DNA of 64,000 bases from Escarpia spicata (GCA_963995525.1 OZ023209.1:11079152-11143151), one strand, 5' to 3'. Numbered from the stretch's first letter, positions 40,290 to 53,450 are shown. Notes: a model not told the origin generated them from the letters alone. Numbers and translations are program-made.

Positions 40290-41250
40290 AGAAACTATAT
40301 AAAATGCCAACATTGCTCATGCTGGAGAGGATCTGAGAACCAGGCCCGACGCAAACATCTACTCAACTTCACGCTTGATAGCGAACACAAAAACAACAGC
40401 ACTTCGTGTGTGTGAGGCCCTCTATGCCGATGATACCGCCCTTTGCTCCCATTCCGAAGAACAGCTACAATTAATCTTATACAGCTTCCCAAATACTTGC
40501 ACAGCCTGTGGCCTCAAAAAATTAAAATTAAAGGTAAGTTCTTATATAGCGCAGTATCCAGTCCTCAGGACTGCTGAATGCGATTTACACTTGATTCCCT
40601 GACTTCTCTGGGAAGCATTCACCCACGCTGCAATTAATGCGCGAAGACTATTCGTACACAGATATCCATCCCTGTCTACTGCCATGTACTCATTCATACA
40701 GCTGAGTGAACTGAAGCAATGTAGAGTAAACGAACTTGCCAAAGTTTCGACACCGCCGCACAACATTCGAACCCCCGTTCTCTCAGTCGAGGGTCCGGAG
40801 CTCTTACCGCTGAGCCACTGCACTCCAAAATCAGCATTAAAAGGATTTTCATTATCAGTAGAATTTATCCTACTTAGATTATATCATGTCTAAAAGCCTT
40901 CACAATTGACAAACAATTGAGCACACGGCTACACAAAGCAGCACATTCTTGGTAGACTCACGAATTGTGTCTGGCCCAAAAAGAGTCAATCATTGCACAC
41001 CAAGTTGAACATGTATCATGCTTATGTTGTTAGAGTTTTATTGTATGGTTCAGATACATGATTAATGTACCGCAAACAAGAATGGAAACTGACCAGTATT
41101 CATATTCGTTTTCTGTGAACGATCTTGAGATCCTGCAACGCTGCAAGTCAACGCCACTGAGCAACATCCTCAAACACAGACCCATATGGTTGGTTTGGTT
41201 TGGTTTGGGCATCTGTAGCGTATCCCCAGTCCTCTATGGGGGTTGATTGA
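40290..41250 (+). mobile_element. RTE-like LINE fragment split by a SINE
   Basis: RT text GEDLRTRPDANIY-like, then EALYADDTALCSHSEEQLQ (about 40413-40470) and TCTACGLKK gives the RT active-site block. It is interrupted at about 40530 and resumes near 40880 with decayed text (STRLHKAAHSW, VNDLEILQRC) resembling the downstream region of RTE ORF2. Multiple stops make it inactive. Confidence 0.75.
40528..40832 (-). mobile_element. tRNA-derived SINE inserted in the RTE fragment
   Basis: Read on minus, the head GTGGCTCAGCGGTAAGAG (40817-40800) matches an RNA polymerase III A box, and GGTTCGAATG (about 40774-40765) matches a B box, about 35 bp apart, as in a tRNA. The 3' end contains the TATAGCGC...TTATA-type sequence shared by many invertebrate SINEs and CR1/L2 tails. 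It interrupts the RTE reading frame, so it is younger than that element. Confidence 0.8.
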
Positions 41251-41529
41251 GGGCAAACGTGCAGTAGGCTGACCCAAATTAGGATTTAAAGATGTGATCA
41301 AGAGATATATATGGCTTTGACCCTCTGCACTGGCAGAACGTTCCTGAGGACAGTCTTCTGGCGAGCCTGTCTTACCGAACAAAACCAGGAGACCAAGCGT
41401 GCGAGACGTTATGCCAAAACCCAAATCAACCTACACGATTGCAGCTACAACAAGCAACGTCTATCGAGAAGAAGCTAGTCTATACTAATTTCGTATTTAT
41501 TTGAAACTATGCTACGTTATCTTAGTGCT

Positions 41530-44410
41530 AAATTGAAAGGACTTAACACGTCGTAAAGAACATCGAGTATGCTTAAATGTCAGAAGCATCGTAAATAAGA
41601 GAAGCGATTTAGACATCACTATAGCGGGTATACACCCCGATGTATTAGGCATCACAAAATCATGGGCACATGAAGACATGGTAGATGCTGAATTTGCTCT
41701 ATCGGGTTATGTCATGTTTAGAAAGGACAGACAAGAGAGAAAGGGGGCAGAGTCATCCTGTATATTCAATAATCCATACAGGCTTATGAAGTAGAAATGA
41801 AAAGGAAAGCAGATTACAAATAAGCTATTTGGTGCAACATAGTTACCAGAAACTGAAAATTTACAAAATGACTAGTTTATCGTAGGCCTAACATAAGACA
41901 AGAGGGTGATTTAAAAATTCACAGTGCTATAAAGATGACAAGTAGAGGGGAATGTGTAATAATGGGTGATTGTAATCATGGACATATTCAGTGGAAATCA
42001 CCAGAGAATGCTGGAGGTGATGACCAACAGTTTCTACCTCTAATACCGGTCTGTTTCCTTACCCAAAATGTTTTTGAACCAATCAGAGGTGGGAATGTGT
42101 TGGATTTAGCGTTCTCTTCTCAAAACGAATTAGTTCATAATGTTAAAATACATGAACTTTTGGGTTCTAATGATCATAACAAGATCCATTTTAGTATAAA
42201 CGTGCAATCAGGGAATAATGGTAAAAAGCGATGGAGGAGACACTTTAACAAAGGCAAATATAAATAGATGAGAAAATATTTAGCACACATAGATTGGACT
42301 AACTTAATGAAGAACAAGACAGCAACAGAATGTTGGACCATTTTGAAAGATGATATTGAGGGCATTATTAAACAATGTGTTCCCCTAAAAAGCAAGGGAA
42401 TCGATCTATGAAGAAACACATATCAAAAGAAGCAATACAAAAGATTTCTTACAAATAAATTATGTGGATAATTTACAGAAACAGTGGACATATAGAATAC
42501 TATAATAACTATAAAGACGCCCTTAACCTAGCTACAACCGGAATTCGAAAATCCAAACGAATTTTTGAACAAAACTTAGCGAATGATATAAAAATTATAG
42601 CAAGAATTTCTATGCTTATGTACGGAGTAAACAGAAGGTTCGTGATAAGGTGAGACCACTAGGAGGCAGTGCAGGAAACGTAATATATGATGGGTTTCAA
42701 ATGGCAGATGCCCTGTAGGAGTATTTCAGCTCAGTGTTTACCACAGAAGATATAAGTTCACTGCCATTACCAGTTAATCAATTTGAGAGGAATTAATCAA
42801 ATCAATTAAGGCAGTTGTTTGTTACTCCTGAAATTATATCAAAGAAAATTAAGATGATGAAGAAAGAGAACAAATCACCTGTTAACGGGATACCACCAAA
42901 ACCGCTTAAGGAAATTGTAGACCAAATCAGTACACAACTTGCTATATTCTTTAACTTGTAACTTAAAGAGGGAATCGTTCCACTAGAATGGAAAGAAGCA
43001 AACATTACACCATTATTTAAAAAGAGATCGAGGAGCAAGACAGCGAATTACATACCAGTTAGCTTAACATCAGTTTTATGCAGGGTATTAGAAACGCTTA
43101 TTAGAGACCACGTGGTGGAATTCCGTGTAAAATACAAATTAATAAATGAATCTTAACACGGATTCCTAAAATGTAGGTATTGTCTTACCAATCTCTTATG
43201 TTTTTTAGAAGAAATTACAAAGTGGGTAGATGATGGGTCACCAGTGGATGTTGTCTACTTAGATTTTCAGAAAGCATTTGATAAAGTGCCACATCAAAGA
43301 TTGTTACTTAAACTAAAACCCTTGATATAGTGGATGGTGTGATCAAATGGATACAAACATGGTTGACAGACAGAAGACAGAGAGTAATACTAGAGGGGGA
43401 GATTTTAAACTAGAAACCACTTTTGAGTGGAGTGCCACAGGGGTCGGTGTTGGGACCGATATTATTCTTGATATATCTAAATGATTTGGAATATGATGTA
43501 CCAAACAATGTACTGAAATCCGCAGACGATGCAAAAGTGTTCAGAACATTTCAAACAGATACAGATAAACACCCTTTACAGGATGATCTAGCCAAATTAA
43601 TCAAATGGTCTGAAAAATGGCAAATGTTATTCAATTTTGGGAAATGTAAATGTATCCACATAGGACATGGAAATGTGAACAAAGAATGCATAATGGGGGG
43701 TACTCTATATTAGATAAAACTGTAAAAGAAAAGGACTTAGGAGTAACAGTTGGTGCTGACATGAAAGTTTCGGTGCAATGTGGAATTGCTGCTTCAAAGG
43801 GTAGCCAAATACTATGGCTAATTAGGAGAAAATATCACATATATGGAGAAATTTGAAACTGTACAACTGTACAAAGCATTAGTTAGGCTATATTTGGAAT
43901 ATTGTATACAAGCATGGAGGCCATATCATAAGAAGGACATAGATTAGCTAGAAAGAGTGCAACAAAGAGCAACTAATCTGATTCCTGTACTGAAATATCT
44001 TGGTTATGAAAGATAATTAGAATGTGGGTTGACAACACTAGATACTACGAGACTAAGAGGAGACCAAATAGACGTTTTTAAGATATTGAGTGGTTATGAG
44101 GATATTGATACAAATATGTCCTCCAAACTGAAAGAACGCACAATGCAGTATTAGTCAAGGAACAGTGTAGGTTGGATATCAGAAAGTACTCATTCTCTCA
44201 GAGGACAATAAATGAGTGGAACAAATTATCTGATGATTGTGTTAATGCTAGAAGTATGAATGTGTTCAAAAATAAAATTGACAGCTATTTGGCGAGGACG
44301 GGTTATAAGTAGGCGGACAATTATTGGACTCTCGATAAGCCAAAGGCTTCCCTGTCCTCATGCCGTCTGGAGCTTATAGCTCTGGACGGCAATCTTGTTA
44401 AATCTTGATT
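41530..44410 (+). mobile_element. Long CR1-like LINE, nearly full ORF2 but decayed
   Basis: Endonuclease text: SIVNKRSDLDIT (about 41590), DVLGITKSWA, CVIMGDCNHGHIQW (about 41945-41990), RGGNVLDLAFSS and LLGSNDHNKIHFSI (to about 42200). RT text: VPLEWKEANITPLFKK (about 42980), SLTSVLCRVLE, VDVVYLDFQKAFDKVPHQRL (about 43245-43300), LSGVPQGSVLGPILFLIYLN and SADDAKVFRTF (about 43420-43550). Here the active site reads SADD in place of FADD. A C-terminal region follows to about 44310. Stops and frameshifts are scattered throughout. The 3' part near 44310-44400 contains a CCGTCTGGAGCTTATAGCTC segment able to fold back. The wording fits the CR1 group. Confidence 0.9.
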
Positions 44411-44677
44411 GCGACAAACTGATCAATAACTTGATCGAAGTCTGTCTGTTCTACTGTCTCTCTTCATATGCTGACAAAAAAACAGATGCTGCCGTGGCGT
44501 GTTGTGTGACGCATTTTTCAGTCGCAGATCACTGCATATTATATTGTTAGGTTCCGTCTAAATCGTTGTGATCGACTGCAGTTCCAAGATCCTGTCAGTG
44601 AGGGTAGAGTCAAATTCTGGCGTTCAAGTCAGTTGAACCAGGGTGCACAAATGCCATGAGATATTTGCCTATACACT

Positions 44678-45703
44678 AAGGGTCAGCAGCCTGCGGCCCG
44701 CTGGCCAACTGCGGCCCGCGAAACTATTTCACGCGGCCTGCGAACAAACAGTGAGATTTCCCACAATGCGGCCTCCGGTATAACAACATGCATTGGCTTG
44801 GAGCACCTTGGGAGAAAGAACCAAATGAGATGTTTCGTTGACGGGACAGGTTCGACACGATGCATGTGCCGCTGTGAAGCTCTACATGGCCCATGGTATC
44901 ATCCCCCTTGAAAGCCTACGTGGCAAAACCCATGGAAATCCTGAGCAATGCATGTGTGATTTTGCAGTTGTTGTCGCCATCACAGTGCACCTCAACCTGC
45001 TGAATGTTCATGTCAAGTGTCGAGAACACCGAATCAAAGAACTCTTCAGTTTCTTCCAGTTTAGTTCGTTTTCGCTTTCATGATTAAGTTGCTAGTGTGG
45101 GAGACAACTACTGAACGTAAAGTACATTCATTACTCAACAGTCGTTGAAAAAACAGCTAGAAAGGTCGGACTCGTACGCAGCGTTCTTTGAGCTGCTGAG
45201 CCTACAGAGAATTTGCAGATCGTTTTTACAGATGGCAGAGCTCGAAGTTGTTTTTATTTTAAAGCCAGATCTAGATGGACGTCAACTATGGACCAGACGT
45301 TTTGTCGATCAAGTTCACCGGTCTGCAATGCATCTCTGCAACACTCAAAGCAACAGTCGACAAGGTGTCGCCTGTATAGTTATGCTACAGACACTTCGTG
45401 GCGCAGCAAGGAATCCAGGCGGCCCAGTAGTCAGTCATGTGTCAACAGAACGGAATACAACAAGATTAGCGCTTTTGAATACTCAACTGATCTAAATAAA
45501 ATTTTACTTTGATGATCGGTAATAATAAATAATTATTCATTTTGTACGCTGCCAAAATGGGTATGTTCAACGTTAACGCATAGGAGCTAGAGTGTTTATA
45601 TATTCGTAACAAAGTATATGTAGTAGTCTCCATGACAATTATGTGAATGATGATTGATAATCTATATTCATAAATAAACGTATGGCCCGCTGACCTGACC
45701 CTT
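44678..45703 (+). mobile_element. hAT-like DNA transposon remnant
   Basis: Left end AAGGGTCAGCAGCCTGCGGC and right end CTGACCCTT form a short inverted terminus (AAGGGTCAG / CTGACCCTT), with GGCCCGC near both. The CCTGCGGCCCGC text is a hallmark of animal hAT termini. The interior has degraded transposase text: VVVAITVHLNLLNVHVKCRE (about 44960-45015) and FFELLSLQRICRSFLQMAEL in another frame. It resembles GTF2IRD2/ZBED-type hAT transposases. No convincing 8-bp target duplication is visible. At 1.03 kb it is an internally deleted, inactive copy. Confidence 0.7.
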
Positions 45704-45709
45704 CTCACT

Positions 45710-46780
45710 TATTTGGCTGCCCATTGGAAAATGTTGAAATATGATTCCCTGTAGAACCGAGAAACCATAATTGCGTGCTACTTCTGATGTAGTTATTCCT
45801 GTCGTCGTACCCTTCTCTGAAATTGTAGGTCCTACCGCCCAATTCCATGCATTGCTCCTTGCCTATTTTACGTAGCTTGAGGTACACATTGTTGTGAGTT
45901 TCTGAAGGGCTTGAACATTGCGGGTGGTTCTTGGAAATTCATGCAAGGAATTTGTAGGTTTTTTGGGGTAAGGTTAATCTTTGCAAGAGGTCTCGTACCA
46001 AATTGTACGCCAATTCTCGGTCGCTGTTTATTTTACCAAAACACTGCCAGCGCTGCCTAATTACATACACTGAAACACAAGCTAACATTAATTGTGAAAT
46101 CAATCTATACAACGTACATAATTTGCCAAATGGGGTGTAGCCACCAGCCACCCCCTTGATGCTTACCAAAATCCTCCAGTTGCTCTCCCATTCTCGGGTC
46201 TTCGAACACCAACTGCAACCCCGTTACGATTCGTCCTTTGTATTAGCTATGCTTCGTGCTTCACGTGCAACGGTGCCATTACAAACCACTGGCCGGTGGA
46301 TAATAATGGCGTCGCCCTGTGCTGTGCCATGTTTGGATTTGTTAATATATACCGTGGCGCTGTTCTTATCAAACTATGATGACATGTGCTATAAATGGTA
46401 TGTTCGTATGTTTGGGCTTTGGCTGTTCAACCGTTTCATCCCATCTTTAACGCCCGTAAACATTCGTGTTAGTGTAGGCAAAATTGTCAATTACTTTTTA
46501 TATCAATTGATCATATTGGCATTGCCTTTTTATTGGCCTTCGGTTAGCCGTATTGGCTTGAGACCACACTACAGCCCTAAGAGATTCCCAGAGATTCCAT
46601 AACTTCAACGCACACAACTGGGTGAAAAACAGTATTTTGAAACTCACCTGTTTGTATTTGCGTTTCGCGCTTCCGAACAGCCTTCAATAGCGCCCATTGT
46701 GAGTTCCTTAATAGCCACACCATAAATGTAACTGTATGTAACATCTTCTTCTTCCTCTTTGTTCCCTTGCCGGGTGGGGT
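45710..46780. other. Spacer, no gene supported
   Basis: A 148-codon plus frame (46156-46602) and some minus frames are open but show no recognisable domain. The plus frame has a hydrophobic stretch in its middle (LLIYTVALFLS), but no homologous context is visible. Confidence 0.35.
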
Positions 46781-46819
46781 CCACGTCACTCAATTCGAAG
46801 TTTCTTTCGCTTTTTTGAC

Positions 46820-46920
46820 AACTCTCTCTCTCTCTCTCTCACTCTCTCTCTCTCCCTCCCCCCTCTCTCTATTTCTCTCTCTGTCTCCCTCTCCCTCTCT
46901 CCCTCTCTCTCTCGCTCTCC

Positions 46921-46953
<33 letters not shown>

Positions 46954-47003
46954 GCTCTCCCTCCTCTCTCTCTCGCTCTCCCCCCTCTCTCTTGCTCTCT
47001 CTT
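46820..47003. repeat. (CT)n-rich low-complexity tract
   Basis: CT dinucleotides with CCC interruptions. Frames across it (Ser-Leu or Arg-Glu repeats) are artefacts. Confidence 0.95.
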
Positions 47004-47009
47004 AATGCC

Positions 47010-48070
47010 AGTGTTCCCAGCCTGTGGCATATAGGCTTGTACCATGCAGGATTCTAACACGTTTCGTATTCCCCTGCATCTCCACAACACAATCATTCAG
47101 TGTATTGTATCCGAAACGAGACAAACTGCTATTTTCTGTACAAAGAGTGTTTCGGCTGTAGCATATCACAACATAACTGAGCGATAACAAAACTGCTTAA
47201 ACATACCCGTACGTAATGGCGAATGCGATCACTCCGGTGATTATTATTCACGTCATTTTTGTTATATTTACTTTTTAGTTTCAAATATCGTAAATCTCAA
47301 TACATTTATTTCCAATGAGAATTTACTTCTGAATGGATGCTGACTGCTGATGTCTTTGTAAGCATTCTGTATTAGCGCAAAGTGTAAATTTCTTTTAGAT
47401 CACTGTATCTTTTTCGATTTGACGGTATGTTTTGCTACTATCCGCACGGCTTCTCGGTGAAACTGGTTTTGCCTTCTACCAGAGGTTTGTGAAAGAATAC
47501 ATCAATTCGATTTAATGATTGTGATAATGAAACTTACAAAATATGAAGAGATTCATATTATTGTACATAACGACTGGCTACACGTAGCCAGAATTGCAAA
47601 TTTGTCGTATGGAAAAAACTACAATAACAGAATAACTTGTCGAGTGATTTCATCAAAACTATTTAACAGATTTGCCCCAATGTGCCAGCCAGCCGCAACG
47701 CATAGTAAATTGGTTCGGGTGGTTTTTTTGCTAAATGAGTCTGCAACGAAAAATCGAACTGCGTAGGCAGATTTAAGATGTAAAGCCTCGTAACGACGGA
47801 CAACCTTTCATCGCCAAATGGCGGTCCCACTCCAGCGGCAGTACACTTGACACGACACTGTCAGTCGCACATGGCACCAATAAGGAAGAAACGCGAGAGG
47901 AATGGATGGGACAAGTCGCACGTCTAGACGAAGATGCGCATATGCTCTTTGATCTAACGAAGCTAATGTAGACACATGAGAGATGTTCGTCCGACATAAT
48001 CGGACCAAAATCTCTCGTATAACCACCGTAGCGAATTTGTTTAATATAAATGAATGCTCCTTGGTATCCA
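47010..48070. other. Spacer, no gene supported
   Basis: Short frames only, on both strands, with no motif or splice-paired exon. Confidence 0.4.
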
Positions 48071-48072
48071 AT

Positions 48073-48235
48073 ATGGCGCGGTTTGCTTATGTTACAACCA
48101 AACATTTGCGCATAACCTCCGTCAAGCTTTTCTTTGCCACCAAGGTTGATAACGGTTGTCTACATGAATTACGTTACAATAACTGCGTGATATATCTCAA
48201 ATCAAACATTTCCATATGCATTGTCACATTTTAAA
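48073..48235 (+). repeat. Left member of an inverted repeat pair
   Basis: Resembles the reverse complement of 48477-48642 at roughly 70-75% identity, sharing GCGGTTTGC(T/C)TA(T/C)GT, GTTGATAACGGTT and AAACATTCC(C/A)AT segments. Both members keep related open text (FAYVT..., VDNG), but no known protein. About 240 bp separates them. Confidence 0.7.
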
Positions 48236-48239
48236 CTTT

Positions 48240-48370
48240 ATTTTATGTTTGTGTCATAAAGAAACATTTTGTTGGCAAGAATTTCAACAAAATACACGAC
48301 GGAATGCACAAACGCACCACGTGTTCGGCACATATCCATCAAGTGACTTGTTGCCTAGCTAAACCTCCAT
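48240..48370 (+). repeat. First copy of a direct repeat
   Basis: TTTCAACAAAATACACGACG and the following TTCGGCACAT(A/-)TCCATCAAG recur with changes at 48840-48955. The direct repeat follows the left inverted member, suggesting one composite repeat family. Confidence 0.55.
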
Positions 48371-48476
48371 TAAGCCATCAGAAAACACGTTGTAGGCTCA
48401 GACATTCCGTCATATATTTAGTTGGAATTGTGGTACCAAAAGAGTTTCTTTATGACAAAAGCATAAGACAATGTTT

Positions 48477-48642
48477 TAAAAGTGACAACTGTATGTGGGA
48501 ATGTTTAATTTATGAGATGTCATGCAGTAATAATAATATAATTCACGTGCATAACCGTTATCAACATTGTTGGCAAAGGCAAACTTGACGCAGGTCAAAA
48601 ATTCGACTGTGACGTAGGCAAACCGCGACGTACTAGATGCAT
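48477..48642 (-). repeat. Right member of the inverted repeat pair
   Basis: Reverse-complement partner of 48073-48235. Confidence 0.7.
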
Positions 48643-48839
48643 CAATTATTTGATGGCTTGACCAAAGCATTTAAATTACCAAGCGGAGTCACTGAATTTG
48701 AACTTCGTAGAGTATACAATATCATTACATTCACACATGAATAACAGAGGGCGCTGCGCGAGTAGTATGTTGCTAGTTCGGCATGGCATCTGTTAAATCA
48801 ACCTTTCCTCTATGCAGTTATCGCTTGAACAACTGTTTC

Positions 48840-48955
48840 TTATGTTTTTGTAATAAATAACACTTTTGGGGCCAGTGTTTCAACAAAATATACAGTGCAA
48901 TGAACTCTCTTGGTGCTCGGCATCTATTTTTGATGGTTTGACGGACCTTTTTTTA
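48840..48955 (+). repeat. Second copy of the direct repeat
   Basis: Partner of 48240-48370 (TTTCAACAAAATATACAGTG, CTCGGCATCTATTTTTGATGG). Confidence 0.55.
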
Positions 48956-49647
48956 GGCAACAGATCACGTAATATATTAGACATTTGCTGCCAAGGTTCG
49001 AAGATACTGATAAAAAAACTATAATATTTGACTAAGGCGGGGAACTCGTCTGATGTCAATGGGTATTGGTTGAATGCAGAGGCCTTAAGCGGTTAGTAGC
49101 AAATTGCTCAATAACAGCCGTTTTGCATAGTGGGACACAGTGGGCACCCACGACGCTGAGTGTGAACAGCAAGTTGTTTTTATTTGTTGAGTTAATACGG
49201 TTAATTCATTTATGTGTAACCATGCATAGTATCGCGGCTACCGCGTGGTGTTGTGAACAAATTTCATCGTGCCCACTACGCAGCGTCGTTTCTTTAGTAA
49301 AATAACTATACAACGTTAAAGCGTAATTTTCAAAGGCAGTAACTTAAACAGTAGAACATATTGCGATGTATACCCAGTGGCATGTGTGTAGATTTCAATA
49401 ATAGCTTCAGGTACAGGCTTTGTAAACATTGAGCTCCTCTAGATACCCATTCCACTAGCCCTTCGAACGAAAAAAAAACAACAACCATCAGCGAACTTAT
49501 TTATTCGATGTGTTCTTCTTCCAATTCATTCATAAATGTTTCACTGCTGCTTTTTTATATGGTGGCAATTATACAGACAGTAATAACCATAAAAGTATGA
49601 TATCATACACCGTTAGAATATTTAAATCCACCAACCCATACACACAC

Positions 49648-49924
<277 letters not shown>

Positions 49925-52480
49925 TGAAGCTAGTTTGTGGTTACATGTGTCATTTACAGTATCTAATTTCGTACAAATGTAGCATTTGTAAATGTATATT
50001 TCTGACTAATCTCCTCAATAGTTTTATCGACCACTGTAATGCGGTAATTGATACTCGTGCTATAGGAACCGTACTGCCGATCATATATTCAATTTATTCA
50101 TATCCTTCGTGCGATATTGCCTCCTTATATGCTAGTATGGTTTACTATGTAATGTAAACAATGTGTAACAAGTTCTTTATAACGAAATAAGCTATTTACG
50201 TGTATATATCAAATCCCGCGATTGTCGGAATCTTTACTGTAAACACTGAATAGAAGTTTCTGTAGTATCCACTAATTTGAATTAAACGCGACGAAATGCT
50301 TATTGGTGATATTGTTATCGTAATTATTATTATTAGACACCATTAGCTAACGCAATAAGCACAAAGCTTTTGCGATCCATTCAGAGATTTACGCGGGATC
50401 TGCAGTTCGACTTCGCGCCAAACATGGCTATTTTGCGTAAGTACAAACGCCGACCTATTTAGTACATAAATAGTTATGGGAGTTCAAATGTAACTATACA
50501 GAATAATAGCTACACCTTGCATTATATTGCAACACGTGTCTATATATTGTTTATTAAGCACACATATAGTTATACGGGCCTGCTATGTATATTAACCTAA
50601 ACTTATTCATTTATTTTGTAAAAGTAGTTGAGTAGTTAGTTGCATTATGTCTGTTTTGGCTATGTTGCAATGCTGGCATATCATGTTTTTGTGCAACTTC
50701 GAAAATAAATATCTTTAAACAGAAATGTAAGCATTGTATTTGGCGGTTGATATAAAAGGTAGATGTGTGGCCTATTAACGTTGCCGAGTGGACTAGATGC
50801 AGATAGTTATTTGAAAAACTGTTACTTTTTGAAAAAAATTGTTTAGCAAAGTGCGCTGACCAGCTGTCAATCAGTTTCAGCTGTGGCGTTTTTTTGCCAT
50901 CTGTTTCCGCCGTTCATATTTAATTTAAAAAACAAACAACGTTTATAACCATTTTACATTTAAACTGTTCAGATCAAGCAACAAAACAGTTTTTTATTTT
51001 TATTTTAGATGCCTCATAAGGAATCACAGATTCTAAAATGTTATGTTTCTCAAAATGCGCACATTCATTCAAGAAATTCACATTCTGTGAAAGTTTGTGA
51101 AATAATGGAAAATAATAAGTTACAGATGTTAATCTTTGAGAGGTTAGATAAACATTCACGAAAGAGGGAATTTGTAAATCATGCACACAAGTTGTTTTGT
51201 TCAAGCATAATTTATTTAAATTAATTTTTGCTTCACAATAAAATAAAATAAAATAAACGGAATATACGACAAAACAGTAGTAGGCATGTGTTGAATAATT
51301 ATAATATGCATACTGGGAACGTGGATGTGTGTAGTCTGATATAGATACCTTTTTGCATGAAATACACTCAATGTTAAAAAGCAATGTACACCTCCTAAAA
51401 TATGATCGCTTTGACAAATGCCCGCCATTATGCATACTCTATAACAGTTATTCTAGGCCTAATTTTTTCTTGGTCCTCGAAACTGGCTGAACAAAAGACA
51501 ATACGTCTGTCTGATTTCAAGAGATCAACAAAGCAACATTTCACAAATGGTAACGTAACAATTACCCCGACACCCCTCCCATCCCATGTAACGTTTCGTC
51601 ATATACATCCGCCACGCCTAAGCTTGACATACTTCATGGATGTCCCCTAATACCTTTGGCCAATTAAAGAAAATATTGCCCATTACGGTATCCCACGCTG
51701 TGGTATACAAACATCATGATTAGGCTATGTTATTGTATCACACGACACGAAATACCATTTTTGTTTGCTTAACCTAAACGTACGAGCCGGGATGATTGCA
51801 TCTTCGCGTTTGCCGTTCTTGCGTGCTAAATTCTACCTTACTGCGACTATCGATTGCGATAAAGGTTACATTGTTCCGTTAACACATGTACACATATATC
51901 TGTATATTTCGTAAATGCATTTTAATGTTAGTAACACAGAGAAAATCACTACATATGATAAAACAATTAACTGCTGGAGCCGAACGTAAAACCGCGCATT
52001 GAGCGCTTTGCTAATGGTGTTTTATTAGACATCGACGCGAGATCTGCGGTTAACTTCAAATGTGAGGTCGCGTTCCAATTTGGCGTACGTTCGAGGCGCT
52101 TAATTGCGTTAGCTCATGGGCTCTAAAATTATTTGTTTACGCGAACCGTTATTTTATTCGTATTTTTGCTGAACACACTGGTACATCTGTTCTAACTATA
52201 GAAAAATATATCCGCAACACCTTTTTTCGTGTTAATAATTTATTATTATACATACAATAAAAACACAGCTGGTAAACTGCTATTTCGATCAGTTCCCAGA
52301 ACCTCTTTCCCACGTATATACATAATAATAATATACAACCAACAACGACGCGTCATTGATATCTGGTGACGTCAGTGACTCCTTGTGACGTCAATGATAC
52401 ATTGTTACAACTACTGCGTCATTATGCCCACACATGCGATTTGATACAAACATGATGATATGAACATGTCGTTAAATGCT
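49925..52480. other. Gene-poor AT-rich spacer
   Basis: Two overlapping minus frames near 50974-51435 have no recognised motif. No transposon or array was seen, apart from a short (AAATA)n run near 51236-51255. Confidence 0.4.
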
Positions 52481-52499
52481 GCTTGAAAGAAATATCACC

Positions 52500-52670
52500 G
52501 GGAGTACCATGTACACCCTTTTGTGATAAATCATGTGGTAGATGCCAAGACCGTCACACAGTTTAAGGACAGACTCGACAAGCACTGGAATAGCCTAGGA
52601 TATGGGCACCAACAAAGGCCAATGGCTTAAATCAGCCCATTAACCTGTAAGTGTAAGTGTAATATAATAG
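52500..52670 (+). mobile_element. CR1-like LINE 3' terminus
   Basis: Plus text VVDAKTVTQFKDRLDKHWNS (about 52530-52590) and GYGHQQRPMA then stop matches the last residues of CR1-type ORF2 (xVxxFKxRLDxxW). The tail is a short GTAAGTGTAAGTGTAAT repeat ending at about 52663, i.e. an extremely 5'-truncated copy. Confidence 0.75.
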
Positions 52671-52674
52671 CATG

Positions 52675-53450
52675 CGCTAAATACACGTACCGTGATATCA
52701 TAGGACATACCATATACACATGCCGTGATATCATAGGACATACTATATACATATGCCGTGATATCATAGGACATACCATACACACATGCTGTTATATCAT
52801 AGGACATACCATATACACATGCCGTGATAACATGGGACATACCATATACACATGCCGTGATAACATAGGACATACCATATACACATTCCGTGATATCATA
52901 GGACATACCATATACACATGCCGTGATATCATAGGACATACCATACACACATGCCGTGATATCATAGGACATACCATATACACATGCCGTGATAACATAG
53001 GACATACCATATACACATTCCGTGATATCATAGGACATACCATATACACATGCCGTGATATCATAGGACATACCATACACACATGCCGTGATATCATAGG
53101 ACATACCATATACACATGCCGTGATATCATAGGACATACCATATACACCTGCCATGATATCACAGGAGGTACCATGTGCGTCTGCCGCGATATCATAAGA
53201 GATACCATATACACATGCCATGATATCATAGGACATACCATATACACCTGCCATGATATCATAAGAGGTACAATGTGCGTCTGCCGCGATATCATAGGAG
53301 ATACCATATACATATGCCGTGATATCATAGGAGTTATCATGACCGTGTGCTGTGATATCACAGGAGGTCATTTATATGCCTGCCGTGATTTCATGGAAGG
53401 TATCCTGTACGCTTGCCGTGATGTAACAGCTGGTATGCTAGCATTAAACC
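52675..53450. repeat. 33-bp minisatellite, about 23 copies, open on both strands
   Basis: Unit CCGTGATATCATAGGACATA + CCATATACACATG, 33 bp = 11 codons. Plus translation repeats GHTIYTCRDII and minus repeats MSYDITACVYG. The core (52700-53140) is nearly uniform; flanking copies diverge strongly (for example GGTMCVCRDII, GGHLYACRDFM at 53270-53400), yet no indel breaks the 33-bp register, so both strands stay open for about 0.64-0.73 kb. The unit carries a GATATC palindrome. Start codons and stops exist, but there is no signal peptide and no splice context; a coding role is unproven. Confidence 0.93.

Noticed and set aside
40528..40832. A genuine tRNA gene
   Set aside because: A and B boxes are present, but the flanking sequence does not fold into a complete cloverleaf by eye, and the ~300-bp unit has a SINE-type tail.
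46156..46602. 148-codon plus frame with a hydrophobic segment as a membrane protein gene
   Set aside because: No recognisable family, no splice-site support and no clear poly(A) context; chance frames of this size are expected in 64 kb.
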